DNA of 34,047 nt from Bacteroidota bacterium (GCA_947483095.1 CANKLD010000005.1:1-34047); one strand, 5' to 3'. Counted from the stretch's first letter, positions 14,973 to 23,998 are shown. Program-made: numbers and translations. The notes: generated from the sequence alone by a model not told the origin.

Positions 14973-17900
14973 GAAGATAATAAACCATCTTTGATTGATA
15001 CTTTAATTTTAACTATTTCAGTAGTTCTTTGAAATATTTTTCTGCTATTTTCTTCATCTAATTCTAATGAATTTACGCTATTAATATTCCCGTTTTTATA
15101 AAAAATTTCAATTTGATTAGCTGTTGATTTTGTATAAATAATCGGAACTTGGCAAACGGTAAATGCCAAACTACCTTTCTCTAAAGTTATTGTCTTTTTA
15201 GTTCCATCAATTTGAATAAAAACCGCTTCGATATCTTCCGCTAAAAACTCTTTTTCGTGAAGCAAATTTGGTTGAAATTTCAATTTTCTATCAAACATCT
15301 TCACACCTAATTCTCCAATTCTAGTCAGAATATCTTCTTTTACTTGACCGGTCATACCGGGTTGTTGCGCACCTTTACCAAAAGGAGTATGCGAATAAGG
15401 ATCGGTTGGAAAAGCACCGTAGACTTTTGGCGACTTATGAATGCCAATTCCGGCTCCGATTTCATTAAAATGATGCACTAATGCTTCAACTGTTGTTTGG
15501 TCTTCATTAGAATCTATTGCTTTATTAATTACTTCTAAAACAGCTAAATGTAACTTAGACACCATGTGCCAATAAATAGAACCCAAGCCTTCGTAACCAT
15601 AAAAAGTTCCTGAACGACCTGTAAATGCCTTATGATTAAATACTTCTTCAAAAATTTGTAGTAGGAGAACTGTATCTTTTTGCGCTAATTCTTTGTAGTC
15701 GTTATTTAAAGTTAATTGCTCCAAAGCAACTTTTAAATCGGTGGCGTTATGAAAATTTCCATTAAAATGAAAATTTCCTTTAATATCTTTATTAATTATT
15801 TGAACATTCGAATGACTTAAAAGTTGCTTTAATAAAGCCGACTTCTCCACACTTTCCTTTGGAATAGTATTTTTATCTAAAAATTTAGGTAACTCTTTAT
15901 TTGGATATAAAATATAGCTATTTTGATCTTTTCTGTACAAGTCACTATTTCTTAAAGCGTCCAACACCTTAATTGATTGTTTTGCGGAAAGAATTCCAGA
16001 ACTTAAAATGGCGACTTGACCTTCTAACATTTCTGGTAAATAAGAAATTGAAATACCATTATTTTCAACAGACATTAGATTATAAGCGTGAAAAAGATGA
16101 TCTTCTCTTTGGTTGGCTTTTATAGAATGTTCTATGAAATCGATACTAACTTGAGTAAAATTCTTCAAACCTTGCATTGAATGTGTTCTTTTTTTACCCC
16201 AAAAACCGCTATTATAAACATGAAATCTGTATTCAGAAGCGGCTTGACCTAACATATCAAGTATTCTTTTTCTGTCTTCGTTTGAAACTGAACCTGATAA
16301 TAAGTGCTTTTGGGAAAGCAAGCATTCTCTAATAGCATGGTAGAACTCAACCATTTCATTAGAAATTTTAATTGTTTCGTGGTTTGAATTATCTAATAGT
16401 TGTTGAAAGAACTTTAGAAATCTTCTTAAATAATTAAGCGTAACCATAGAAACACCATTGCCTACTAATGCATTATTTGCATCATTCCATTCTGGTCGTT
16501 GGGTATTCATCCAAATACCCGCTTCAGGAATAAAATTAGACATTTTAGCCAGTAGGGTAGCCAATAACTTTTCAATTAAATTTACATGATAAATATCTCC
16601 ATTATTATCTCTTAATAAGGCACCATCAGCTCCATTTTCTTTACAACGTTGATTGATTTTTGCATCCCATTCATGATTAAATTCAATGGTGTCTTTTGGG
16701 TTTTTTAGAATCTCTTTATACGGCTTTATATTATATGGAACTGCAGCATATACAAAACATTCCTTATCAAAATAAGCATTTAATTTTCCTGGTTGATAAT
16801 TTTCTATGAATTCTAAAAACTTTAATAAATAGATAATCTGATGATCACCCCAATAACCTATGTAAGACCAAGGATTATCTGGTTCTATAGTTTCCCAATC
16901 AAAACCATCTTTAGTAACACGATAGGGATTATAACCATCAAAAGTTGATGCATTTAAAAACTTATGAATCATACCGTCGATAAACTCCGGATAAGCGTTA
17001 GCTAATGATTCCCAATTTTGAAAGATATCTCGCCAATTGCCTTCATAATCTAATATTTTTGATCCGTCTATTTCACTTTTTGTATTAATAGAAAACTTAT
17101 TCCATGGACGGCTTGGGTCACCATGTCTTCGGCTAAACTTTAACGGAAGATATTCCGTACAAAGACGAATTAAATCCGCATTATTATGATTAAAAATTAG
17201 TTGTTGAAGAAATAAATAATCAAATGTTTCTGGTAAATTTTTTATAAATTTTTCTTCTTCTTTAAATAAAATTTTATTGGCTTTAGCGATATAATTTACA
17301 AAATCATTTTTCTCGACCGTATAATTGTTATCAAAAATTCCCCCTCGCATAATGTTAAACAAAACATTTGAAAAATGGCGCGAATCTTTACGTTTATCTG
17401 CTGTAAATTGTAATCCATCAGCAGTTGCATTAAGAGAAATAAGATTTTGAGTACCTAAATCGATATCTTGAATAATTTGATTTTCAAGAGTTACATCATT
17501 AGAAATTGCATCGGCAATTTGAATAACTTGTGCTTGGTTTTGGTTAACATTTGCAATTATCTTCCAAGATTTTGATGTGTTTTTTTCTAAAAACAGTTTG
17601 GTTGAAATGAAATAAGCTCCTTTTTCACCTTTTATGTCTGTTTCTTGATGTAGGTCTTGAAATTTTCTAAATGCTGAAAGTTGAAGAGAGGAAAGTAAAT
17701 GTGTTGGCTTATCTAATCCTAAAGACCAAACAATATTTGCTTTTAATGCTTCACTAGGTTCCGCTTTGTCAACTATAATTGCACTTAAAGCAAAAATCCC
17801 TAAGCCACTATCTATGTGAAGTTCATTTCTTTTATAGGCATCAACTAAATTACTGGTTGTGGCTTGCAAGTCGCTATTAACCCCTTGAGGTAATATATTT

Positions 17901-18445
17901 TGAATTCCGTCTAAGATGTTTATGTTGTAATCATCTTGAGAATCATTAATCAATTCTGATTTTTTAACGAAACCAAACAAATTACTAGAATTCCATTGGT
18001 ATCTGTAAGTCAAATTAAAATCATTATGAATTTCTTCAAAAATAATTTTATTACCAAATTCGTTCTTATATAAATTTCTAGTTAAATTATAGGTTTCATT
18101 AAAGCGTTCAGTAAATGGTTCCCAAATACATTTCTCGTTGTTTTTTTCAATTTGAAAGATAGTTTTACTACCTGTAATATCTGCAAATTCTGTTATTTTA
18201 TCATCTGTATAGTATGGAAAAAGGGCGAACTCAGCATTTTTTCTACCAGCAGTTAATCCGCCGTTGCTTGAAATAAACATCCAGTGATTTGAATCACTAA
18301 CGATACTCATGAAAAAAGGTCGCATCAAATCATTATTAGTGATTTTAAAAAACATTTCATTATTGATGAAAACCGATTCTAAATTTATTTCTTTCTTACT
18401 ATTTACAAAAATATTAATGTCAGATATAGTGTTATTTGGGCTCAT
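14969..18445 (-). CDS. GH94-related inverting phosphorylase, probable beta-1,3-glucan phosphorylase (GH149/GH161 type)
   Basis: This 1158-residue protein has no signal peptide or membrane segment, so it is cytoplasmic. The N-terminal beta-sandwich region contains HWMFISSNGGLTAGRKN (54-70), as in GH94-clan phosphorylases. The middle has an (alpha/alpha)6-type region with YEGNWRDIFQNWE (467-479), SYIGYWGDHQIIYLLKF (527-543) and RPEWNDANNALVGNG (650-664); the last carries the WND motif that holds the general acid in GH94, so D655 is the candidate. Its length (above 1100) excludes ordinary GH94 cellobiose phosphorylase and fits GH149 or GH161, both of which phosphorolyse beta-1,3-oligoglucans to glucose-1-phosphate. 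I cannot separate these two families by eye. The laminarin context supports the role. It overlaps the GH17 start by four bases; 80 bases separate it from the GH16 lipoprotein upstream. Confidence 0.72.
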   Translation of the reverse strand: MSPNNTISDINIFVNSKKEINLESVFINNEMFFKITNNDLMRPFFMSIVSDSNHWMFISSNGGLTAGRKNAEFALFPYYTDDKITEFADITGSKTIFQIEKNNEKCIWEPFTERFNETYNLTRNLYKNEFGNKIIFEEIHNDFNLTYRYQWNSSNLFGFVKKSELINDSQDDYNINILDGIQNILPQGVNSDLQATTSNLVDAYKRNELHIDSGLGIFALSAIIVDKAEPSEALKANIVWSLGLDKPTHLLSSLQLSAFRKFQDLHQETDIKGEKGAYFISTKLFLEKNTSKSWKIIANVNQNQAQVIQIADAISNDVTLENQIIQDIDLGTQNLISLNATADGLQFTADKRKDSRHFSNVLFNIMRGGIFDNNYTVEKNDFVNYIAKANKILFKEEEKFIKNLPETFDYLFLQQLIFNHNNADLIRLCTEYLPLKFSRRHGDPSRPWNKFSINTKSEIDGSKILDYEGNWRDIFQNWESLANAYPEFIDGMIHKFLNASTFDGYNPYRVTKDGFDWETIEPDNPWSYIGYWGDHQIIYLLKFLEFIENYQPGKLNAYFDKECFVYAAVPYNIKPYKEILKNPKDTIEFNHEWDAKINQRCKENGADGALLRDNNGDIYHVNLIEKLLATLLAKMSNFIPEAGIWMNTQRPEWNDANNALVGNGVSMVTLNYLRRFLKFFQQLLDNSNHETIKISNEMVEFYHAIRECLLSQKHLLSGSVSNEDRKRILDMLGQAASEYRFHVYNSGFWGKKRTHSMQGLKNFTQVSIDFIEHSIKANQREDHLFHAYNLMSVENNGISISYLPEMLEGQVAILSSGILSAKQSIKVLDALRNSDLYRKDQNSYILYPNKELPKFLDKNTIPKESVEKSALLKQLLSHSNVQIINKDIKGNFHFNGNFHNATDLKVALEQLTLNNDYKELAQKDTVLLLQIFEEVFNHKAFTGRSGTFYGYEGLGSIYWHMVSKLHLAVLEVINKAIDSNEDQTTVEALVHHFNEIGAGIGIHKSPKVYGAFPTDPYSHTPFGKGAQQPGMTGQVKEDILTRIGELGVKMFDRKLKFQPNLLHEKEFLAEDIEAVFIQIDGTKKTITLEKGSLAFTVCQVPIIYTKSTANQIEIFYKNGNINSVNSLELDEENSRKIFQRTTEIVKIKVSIKDGLLSS

Positions 18446-18525
18446 AATTAGAAGGATTTATTGTATTTCTTAGTTGTATTTAGACATTAAATATTGTTTG
18501 TAATCCTTGTTTTTATTAAAAGAAA

Positions 18526-19338
18526 TTATTGATAAACTCTAACATAATCCACTAACATTTCTTGTGGAAATGGCGTTTCACTATTTGGCGCACCAGGATA
18601 ATTACCTCCCACAGCCATGTTTAATATTATGTAAAAAGGGTTGTTAAAAACCCAGTCACCAGTTACATCTGATGGTTTTATTTGATTGTAAAGTACCTCA
18701 TCAACATAGAAATTAATGTAATTTTCATCCCATTCTACACCAAAAACATGGAAATCAGTATCAAATCTGCTATTTGGTAAAGAATACGTTTTAGTTATTG
18801 CATTACCTCCTGAATAACCAGGACCATGAACAGTTCCAAACACTTTAGTTGGGCTATTTCCCAAATATTCCATAATATCAATTTCTCCGCATTGCGGCCA
18901 AATAGCTGTATCGGAATTGGAGCCTAACATCCAAAAAGCAGGCCATAACCCTTTTCCTCTAGGCAATTTTATTCTTGCTTCAATTCTTCCGTATTTGGTT
19001 TCGAATTTACCTTTAGTAAAAATTCGAGCAGAGGTATATGATTTACCCATATATTGTTCTCTACGGGCTGTAATTTTTAATACCCCATTTTCAACTATAA
19101 TATTTTGAGTTCTATTGGTATAATATTGTTCCTCTTTATTCCCCCATCCATTATCGCCAGTTCCAATATTATAAGACCATAAATTAGGATTAGGAGCACC
19201 GTCTGTATTAAATTCATCACTCATTACTAACGTGTTTTTAGTAACAACAGTTTGTTTATCTTCTTTAGTGCAACTATTTAATGAAAAAATAATAGCAGCA
19301 GTTATGATAATTTTGTATTTTATTTTATTAGAAATCAT
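18526..19338 (-). CDS. GH16 laminarinase, surface lipoprotein
   Basis: This is a 270-residue GH16 endo-beta-1,3-glucanase consisting of a lipoprotein signal and one catalytic domain. The lipobox FSLNSC puts the lipidated cysteine at 23, followed by TKEDK, an acidic patch like the lipoprotein export signal of Bacteroidota that favours the cell surface. The jelly-roll (about 36-270) has the catalytic motif GEIDIMEYLG with nucleophile E152, D154 and acid/base E157, preceded by LPRGKGLWPAFWMLGS (125-140) and ending MLVDYVRVYQ. It is the compact, cell-bound counterpart of the multidomain secreted GH16 at the far end of the same operon. It follows the glycan-binding lipoprotein by 13 bases. Confidence 0.95.
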   Translation of the reverse strand: MISNKIKYKIIITAAIIFSLNSCTKEDKQTVVTKNTLVMSDEFNTDGAPNPNLWSYNIGTGDNGWGNKEEQYYTNRTQNIIVENGVLKITARREQYMGKSYTSARIFTKGKFETKYGRIEARIKLPRGKGLWPAFWMLGSNSDTAIWPQCGEIDIMEYLGNSPTKVFGTVHGPGYSGGNAITKTYSLPNSRFDTDFHVFGVEWDENYINFYVDEVLYNQIKPSDVTGDWVFNNPFYIILNMAVGGNYPGAPNSETPFPQEMLVDYVRVYQ

Positions 19339-19351
19339 CTTTACTTATTTT

Positions 19352-20797
19352 TTAATTGTGAAAATATATATTATCTACGTACAATGTTGAATTATCTCCA
19401 CCTAAAAGTATTATTTGAGCTAAATTAGATCTACTATTAAGGCTTACTTGTTGAGATAATGGAATTTCAAAATAAATCCAATTCTGAGAAACTAAATTAT
19501 TTGATGCTAAATACGGTAGACTTTGTGAATCATCTCCTCCACCATATACTCCATTAGCTCCAAAATCAGTTAATCTTATTTCTAATCTTCTTCCAGGTGC
19601 TACAGGGCCAGGGATATAGACATCAAAATGAAGATGCGTCATACTATTCGCATTCACGGTTGGACTACTAAACTCGATTCCAACAAAATTAAAGTTGGTA
19701 TAATTTAATACATTATCACCTAAAACGGCAAAATCACTAGATTGTGTGGTTTGCCATGGTGCCCAATAACCGTTATAATAATTCACTGGAACATTTGTAT
19801 AAGCATCTGAAAATATTGAAATAACATTAGATGGATTTAAAGTTGGTTTTGTTGCATGAGTAAAACTACCTGTGCAATTAATTATCAAACTACCTAAAAC
19901 CGGTTTTCCATTAAAAGTAGCAGTTATTACAGCCGTTCCAGCACTTAAAGGTGTTACTATACCTGTATCACTTACTTTAGCAACAGAAGGATTTGAGGAT
20001 GTAAAATTTAAAAAAGCTGGACTTATAGCAACCGATTGATTGCTACCGTTAGGCATATTAAATGTTGCTAGTACACCTGTTATTGATGAAGTTACACCAA
20101 CAAAAGTAGATCTAGTAATGGTTTCACCGTTCATTATTGAAGCTTGTAATGGTAAAATAGTACCTAGCTTTTCAAACCTCAATTCATCAATCCAAAAGGT
20201 GTATCCTTTCTTGTCAGTACCAGTTCCACCTGCCGCATATCTTAACATTCCTCTTTCGTTGACCAATTTCGAAGCATCTGGAATAGGAATTATGTATTTT
20301 ACCCAATTTGTTGTTATATTGACGTTTCTCATAGTAGTAATGTATTTATTTCCACTGTAAGTATTAAAATCTTCCCCAAACCCAATTTCATTAATGGAAA
20401 CATTTTGCGAAGATTTTGCCCAAAATGTCAACGCATCATATCCAGTTAAATCTCTTCCTGCACCATCTACTCTAAAGATTCCTCCAGCATAATTCCCGTT
20501 CGGATCATCTCCATTTGGCACATCAAAACGCATCGAGGCATTACCTTTATAACTTACATTACTGTCTACAGTCCAAGCATTGAATTTTGATCCAATTGGA
20601 TTATCTGGTCCTGGTGCATAAGGAAAGTAAAAATCAGTTCCCATTCCTATTGGTGAATCAGTGAATATTTCTGCGGTTTTAGGGTAAGTAGCATTTACAG
20701 CATCATCTGACAAATCTCTTTCACAATTTAAATTGACTAGTACTATTACTAGCAATAAGAACGAATTTCTTAAATAATTAATTTTTCTATTTTTCAT
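19352..20797 (-). CDS. Surface glycan-binding lipoprotein with Big_2 domain
   Basis: This 481-residue lipoprotein has no recognisable catalytic domain. The lipobox VNLNC places the lipidated cysteine at 25, followed by ERDLSDD, an acidic patch favouring surface export. Module 1 (about 46-210) is a beta-sandwich of the carbohydrate-binding type ('YDALTFWAKSSQ...INEIGFGED' to 'YTFWIDELRFEK'). Module 2 (about 216-308) is a bacterial Ig-like Big_2 domain (SSNPSVAKVSDTGIVTPLSAGT). Module 3 (about 322-481) is a second beta-sandwich beginning VISIFSDAYTN and ending STLYVDNIYF. It occupies the position normally held by SusD/SusE-like proteins in polysaccharide loci and probably holds laminarin at the cell surface. 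Module 3 resembles the second module of the type IX-secreted protein at 27147-28538. Binding specificity is inferred from context. Confidence 0.8.
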   Translation of the reverse strand: MKNRKINYLRNSFLLLVIVLVNLNCERDLSDDAVNATYPKTAEIFTDSPIGMGTDFYFPYAPGPDNPIGSKFNAWTVDSNVSYKGNASMRFDVPNGDDPNGNYAGGIFRVDGAGRDLTGYDALTFWAKSSQNVSINEIGFGEDFNTYSGNKYITTMRNVNITTNWVKYIIPIPDASKLVNERGMLRYAAGGTGTDKKGYTFWIDELRFEKLGTILPLQASIMNGETITRSTFVGVTSSITGVLATFNMPNGSNQSVAISPAFLNFTSSNPSVAKVSDTGIVTPLSAGTAVITATFNGKPVLGSLIINCTGSFTHATKPTLNPSNVISIFSDAYTNVPVNYYNGYWAPWQTTQSSDFAVLGDNVLNYTNFNFVGIEFSSPTVNANSMTHLHFDVYIPGPVAPGRRLEIRLTDFGANGVYGGGDDSQSLPYLASNNLVSQNWIYFEIPLSQQVSLNSRSNLAQIILLGGDNSTLYVDNIYFHN

Positions 20798-20808
20798 TTT
20801 TTTTAAAA

Positions 20809-23800
20809 TTATTTACCAATATTAATATGAATATATGTTCTAATTTCCCATTCAGAACCATTTGCAAAACCTACTGGACTTATAGCAGGAACTGCAGGAT
20901 AAGTGTTTGGTGGCACAAAAGTTGGAGAATATCTAGGAGAATATTGATTTAACGTTCTCCATATACCCATTAAACCAATTCTTGTATCTGGTAAAATATT
21001 CCAGCTTGGTTTACCTAAAGATGTTGAAATATCTACTTGAGATTGAAGTGGATAAGTTAAGTTAAAATCACGGTGGTAATCAAAAGGTCCCCAATCATTT
21101 AATTTAGTAGAAGAAACTAGTTTCACATTTTTGTAAATTAATCTAATATCACCACCCATTCTGTCAATGGTTCTTTCTGAATCTCCATTGGCTTGACCGT
21201 TTCCAAAATAGATATTTGCAATCATACCAAAATCTGGACTAATTTTTGAAACAATTCTAGTATTCGATTCCCATAAGTTCTGCGCAGGAGCAGATTTGTC
21301 AAAAGCAAAAGCAGTTCTATTTGATAAAAATCCTATTGCCGCATCCATTGTTGTAGGCAATTTTCTAAAAACAAAACCAGTACTAAATGCAAATTTTGCA
21401 TCTTCAACCATATCATTATTCCATTCATACATCCATGTAGCTGGAGTTGGATCGTAAGTGATTAATAATTCTCCTCCTAATGTTTCTCTATTGGCTCTTA
21501 CAAAAAATGGATCATCCAATACATTTCTAAGTCTTCCAGGTGCACCTACACCATTAGGCATTGCTTCTACAAGCGGTTTTTGCCATAAAACATTTGGGGC
21601 TACTTGTAATTTAGAATTTATGTTATAGGTAAAACCTGCTAAAAAATTCATTTGGTTACCGCTTCCTGTGTCTTTTAATCTCCAACCCGTAAATGTTTGA
21701 ACATTATCTGCACCTCCTGAAGCAACTAGACCTTGAATGGCTCCTTGTGTGTAGGCATTAAATTTACCTTGAGAAAGCGTAAGTTTTACTTTTCCTCCCC
21801 AGTTATCGTTGTTCTTAATTTTATCCACTTTTACAACATTACCATCCATCATTTGAAATGTTCTACCATTCAAAGGTTGACCTCCCCAAATACCTCCTAC
21901 ATCAATACCTAAAGCACCTAGCTTCGTTTTAAAATGAACAGTAGCTCTTCTTGTTTTTGGCACCGGAAATGCAATAGAAGAAACAGTTTGTGATGCTTCT
22001 ACTTGGTTAATATCTTCATGATACACTACAGTAGCATCAACTTTACCTAATTTAGTTCCATATTTTAATAAATAAGCTGGATTTGCTCCCCACCATAATT
22101 GTGGTCCAAATGCTGCTTTAAAACCTTTTAGACTTCTTTTACCGTCTATTTCAAATCCAAGGGTTTCACCATTATATAAATCTAAATTTGTTCCATAATT
22201 TGCCTCAGAGTATAACGCAAAGAAATCACCTTCATAACCCCAATGATAATGACCCGTTCTGTAAAAACCTTTCAAATCAAAATCCTTTGCATTCCAATTG
22301 TAAGAAGCATTATAGACTTGAACTCTATTAAAGTCGGTTACCGTGATTGGCCCATCAGGTGTACTAAAGGTTTGTGCTTTACCTCTATTTTCATAAAAGA
22401 TTTCGTTTATAGGATTTTCAGCAACTCTTCCTAAAACATTGAAATTTACATTTGCTTTCATATTGGCAGACGGATTTCCTTCAACACCAATAAAATAGGA
22501 TTGCATGTGATCAAAACCTAGTTTGTTTGGATAATTCGCAGTATCAGGATCATCTGATTTTGGAGTTGAAATTAAGCTACCGCCCGTATTAAAAGTTGTG
22601 AATTCAGCTCTAAGATTACTTATTTTTAATACTCCACCATCATTGCTCGCTAATGCCGCTTTGTCTGCTCGAGCTCTAAGTGTAGCATCCATTAAATTGG
22701 CTTGATCAAAAAGAGTTTTAAGTTTCTCTTTATCAGCATTTGCAGAAAACGGATTAAACTTATGAATTTCTTTCAAAACATAATAGGCCGCTCTTGGATA
22801 CAATTGGTAAAAACCTTTTTCATTTGTTGGTCCTTTTGCACAAATACCAAACCATTCTTCATTCATATTGTTTTCACCTTCAATAAAATCTTTTTGGTAA
22901 CCACCATTTGACCATGAAGCATTATTATCATGCAAATCTAAATTAGAAGTTTGACCATATTTCCACCAACCGTCACTAAATTGAAAAGTAAAACCACCAA
23001 TAGCATTTCCTGCTTTACCCATTCCTGAAGCATTATTGTATATTTCATTCCAATTGCCTTTTAAATAAAAAGCTTGTGCGTTTTGATCCTCTTGATTGGT
23101 TGTAGCATTAAAAGTATCTGAACCAAATTCTGTAAATAGAACTGGCTTACCATATTCTTTTTTAACTCTTTCAAATAAATCACCAAATGAAACACCTCTA
23201 TATACGTTTGTTCCGAATACATCAAAATCTTTACATTCCTCTGCTATTATGTCTAGAAAAAGCAAATCACCATTAGAAATAGCCATTGGATGATTGGAGT
23301 CAATAGCTTTCATAGCTACTACTGCTTCATTGAATAATTTATACATAGAACGAGCTCTAATTGTAGCTTTTCTATCTTTTACAGGTATATTTTCTGTTTC
23401 AGCTCCGTCCCAAAACAAGCCGTAATTATTTTCATTACCTAAAAGGAACAATAATAATCCTTTGGTATCTTTATACTCTTTGGCCATTTGAGTCACTTCG
23501 CTTAAAAGAAGTTTCTTCGTTTTAGGGTCAGAATATTCTGTATTAGGTTTCCAAACACCATCTATAGTTAAACCGTATCTACCAAAAGAGTGATTTAACA
23601 TGGTGTAAATACCAAAATTAGTATGAATATACTCAATCCATTTTTTAGGAATTCCAGAATAAACACGAATAGAGTTTACACCCATGTTTTTTAGCAAACC
23701 CATTTCGTCGTCAAGTGCTTGTTGAATAAAAGCATCTGTTTGATTCCATAGGCTGTAAGAATAATTTGTGCCAATTGGGAAATAATCCCAATTCATTCCA

Positions 23801-23931
23801 TTTATAATGAAATTTTTGCCTTCAATAGTTATACTATGTTCGGAATCATTTTTTTGGATAGCAATTTTTTCTGTTTGAGAAAACCCAGAAAATGCAGAGC
23901 ACAAAGTTAGAAAATAAAATAAATTTTTCAT
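20809..23931 (-). CDS. Clan GH-A glycosidase fused to an outer-membrane beta-barrel
   Basis: This 1040-residue protein is the first gene of the operon. A Sec signal peptide (FLTLCSAFSGFSQ, 1-19) precedes a (beta/alpha)8 glycosidase domain (about 28-400). Its features are INGMNWDYFP (43-52), GVNSIRVYSG (84-93), acid/base candidate E167 in LLGNENNYGLFW, and nucleophile candidate E268 in FTEFGSD. These mark a retaining clan GH-A enzyme; I cannot assign the CAZy family. From about 435 to the end the sequence changes to alternating polar/hydrophobic strands of 9-14 residues with short turns (LGIDVGGIWGG, MNFLAGFTYNINSKLQ, LGGELLITYDPT, TRIGLMGIWRTL). It ends in EIRTYIHINIGK, typical of a Bacteroidota outer-membrane barrel. 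It has no carboxypeptidase-D-like or plug domain, so it is not SusC. A -7-like box lies about 60 bases upstream. The next gene follows by 11 bases. Confidence 0.78.
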   Translation of the reverse strand: MKNLFYFLTLCSAFSGFSQTEKIAIQKNDSEHSITIEGKNFIINGMNWDYFPIGTNYSYSLWNQTDAFIQQALDDEMGLLKNMGVNSIRVYSGIPKKWIEYIHTNFGIYTMLNHSFGRYGLTIDGVWKPNTEYSDPKTKKLLLSEVTQMAKEYKDTKGLLLFLLGNENNYGLFWDGAETENIPVKDRKATIRARSMYKLFNEAVVAMKAIDSNHPMAISNGDLLFLDIIAEECKDFDVFGTNVYRGVSFGDLFERVKKEYGKPVLFTEFGSDTFNATTNQEDQNAQAFYLKGNWNEIYNNASGMGKAGNAIGGFTFQFSDGWWKYGQTSNLDLHDNNASWSNGGYQKDFIEGENNMNEEWFGICAKGPTNEKGFYQLYPRAAYYVLKEIHKFNPFSANADKEKLKTLFDQANLMDATLRARADKAALASNDGGVLKISNLRAEFTTFNTGGSLISTPKSDDPDTANYPNKLGFDHMQSYFIGVEGNPSANMKANVNFNVLGRVAENPINEIFYENRGKAQTFSTPDGPITVTDFNRVQVYNASYNWNAKDFDLKGFYRTGHYHWGYEGDFFALYSEANYGTNLDLYNGETLGFEIDGKRSLKGFKAAFGPQLWWGANPAYLLKYGTKLGKVDATVVYHEDINQVEASQTVSSIAFPVPKTRRATVHFKTKLGALGIDVGGIWGGQPLNGRTFQMMDGNVVKVDKIKNNDNWGGKVKLTLSQGKFNAYTQGAIQGLVASGGADNVQTFTGWRLKDTGSGNQMNFLAGFTYNINSKLQVAPNVLWQKPLVEAMPNGVGAPGRLRNVLDDPFFVRANRETLGGELLITYDPTPATWMYEWNNDMVEDAKFAFSTGFVFRKLPTTMDAAIGFLSNRTAFAFDKSAPAQNLWESNTRIVSKISPDFGMIANIYFGNGQANGDSERTIDRMGGDIRLIYKNVKLVSSTKLNDWGPFDYHRDFNLTYPLQSQVDISTSLGKPSWNILPDTRIGLMGIWRTLNQYSPRYSPTFVPPNTYPAVPAISPVGFANGSEWEIRTYIHINIGK

Positions 23932-23990
23932 TTAAAGTACTAGATTAAATTAATGATTAGTTAATGTTTATGAATAGTTAATAAGAATTT

Positions 23991-23998
23991 CAAAAATA
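23991..23998 (-). promoter_or_regulatory. Putative -7 box of the laminarin operon
   Basis: On the minus strand this reads TATTTTTG, matching TAnnTTTG, and lies 59 bases before the ATG of the fusion gene. No TTG is found at -33, as might be expected for an activator-dependent promoter. The rest of the 267-base gap (23932-24198) is about 80% A+T and holds only a weak hairpin near 24129-24145 that could terminate the regulator gene. Confidence 0.4.

Larger units (their letters stand above)
8997..23931 (-). other. Laminarin (beta-1,3/1,6-glucan) utilisation operon without SusC/SusD
   Basis: Eight minus-strand genes are separated by 11, 13, 80, -4, 2, 22 and 24 bases, with a terminator at the end. 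The set GH-A/barrel fusion, binding lipoprotein, GH16, phosphorylase, GH17, GH30, symporter, GH16 covers binding, backbone cleavage, debranching, import and intracellular phosphorolysis of beta-1,3-glucan. GH16, GH17 and GH30 together are the known laminarinase combination of marine Flavobacteriia. No TonB-dependent receptor or SusD-like gene is inside or next to the operon. Confidence 0.85.

Noticed and set aside
20040..20360. A 106-codon plus-strand frame antisense to the binding lipoprotein.
   Set aside because: It lies wholly within a well-supported gene with signal, lipobox and domains; no independent start context.
19352..20797. Reading the 481-residue lipoprotein as SusD.
   Set aside because: It is beta-rich with an Ig-like Big_2 domain and has no helical TPR-type SusD sequence.
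20809..23931. Reading the barrel protein as a SusC/TonB-dependent receptor.
   Set aside because: There is no carboxypeptidase-D-like domain, TonB box or plug, and the first 400 residues are a glycosidase with catalytic glutamates.
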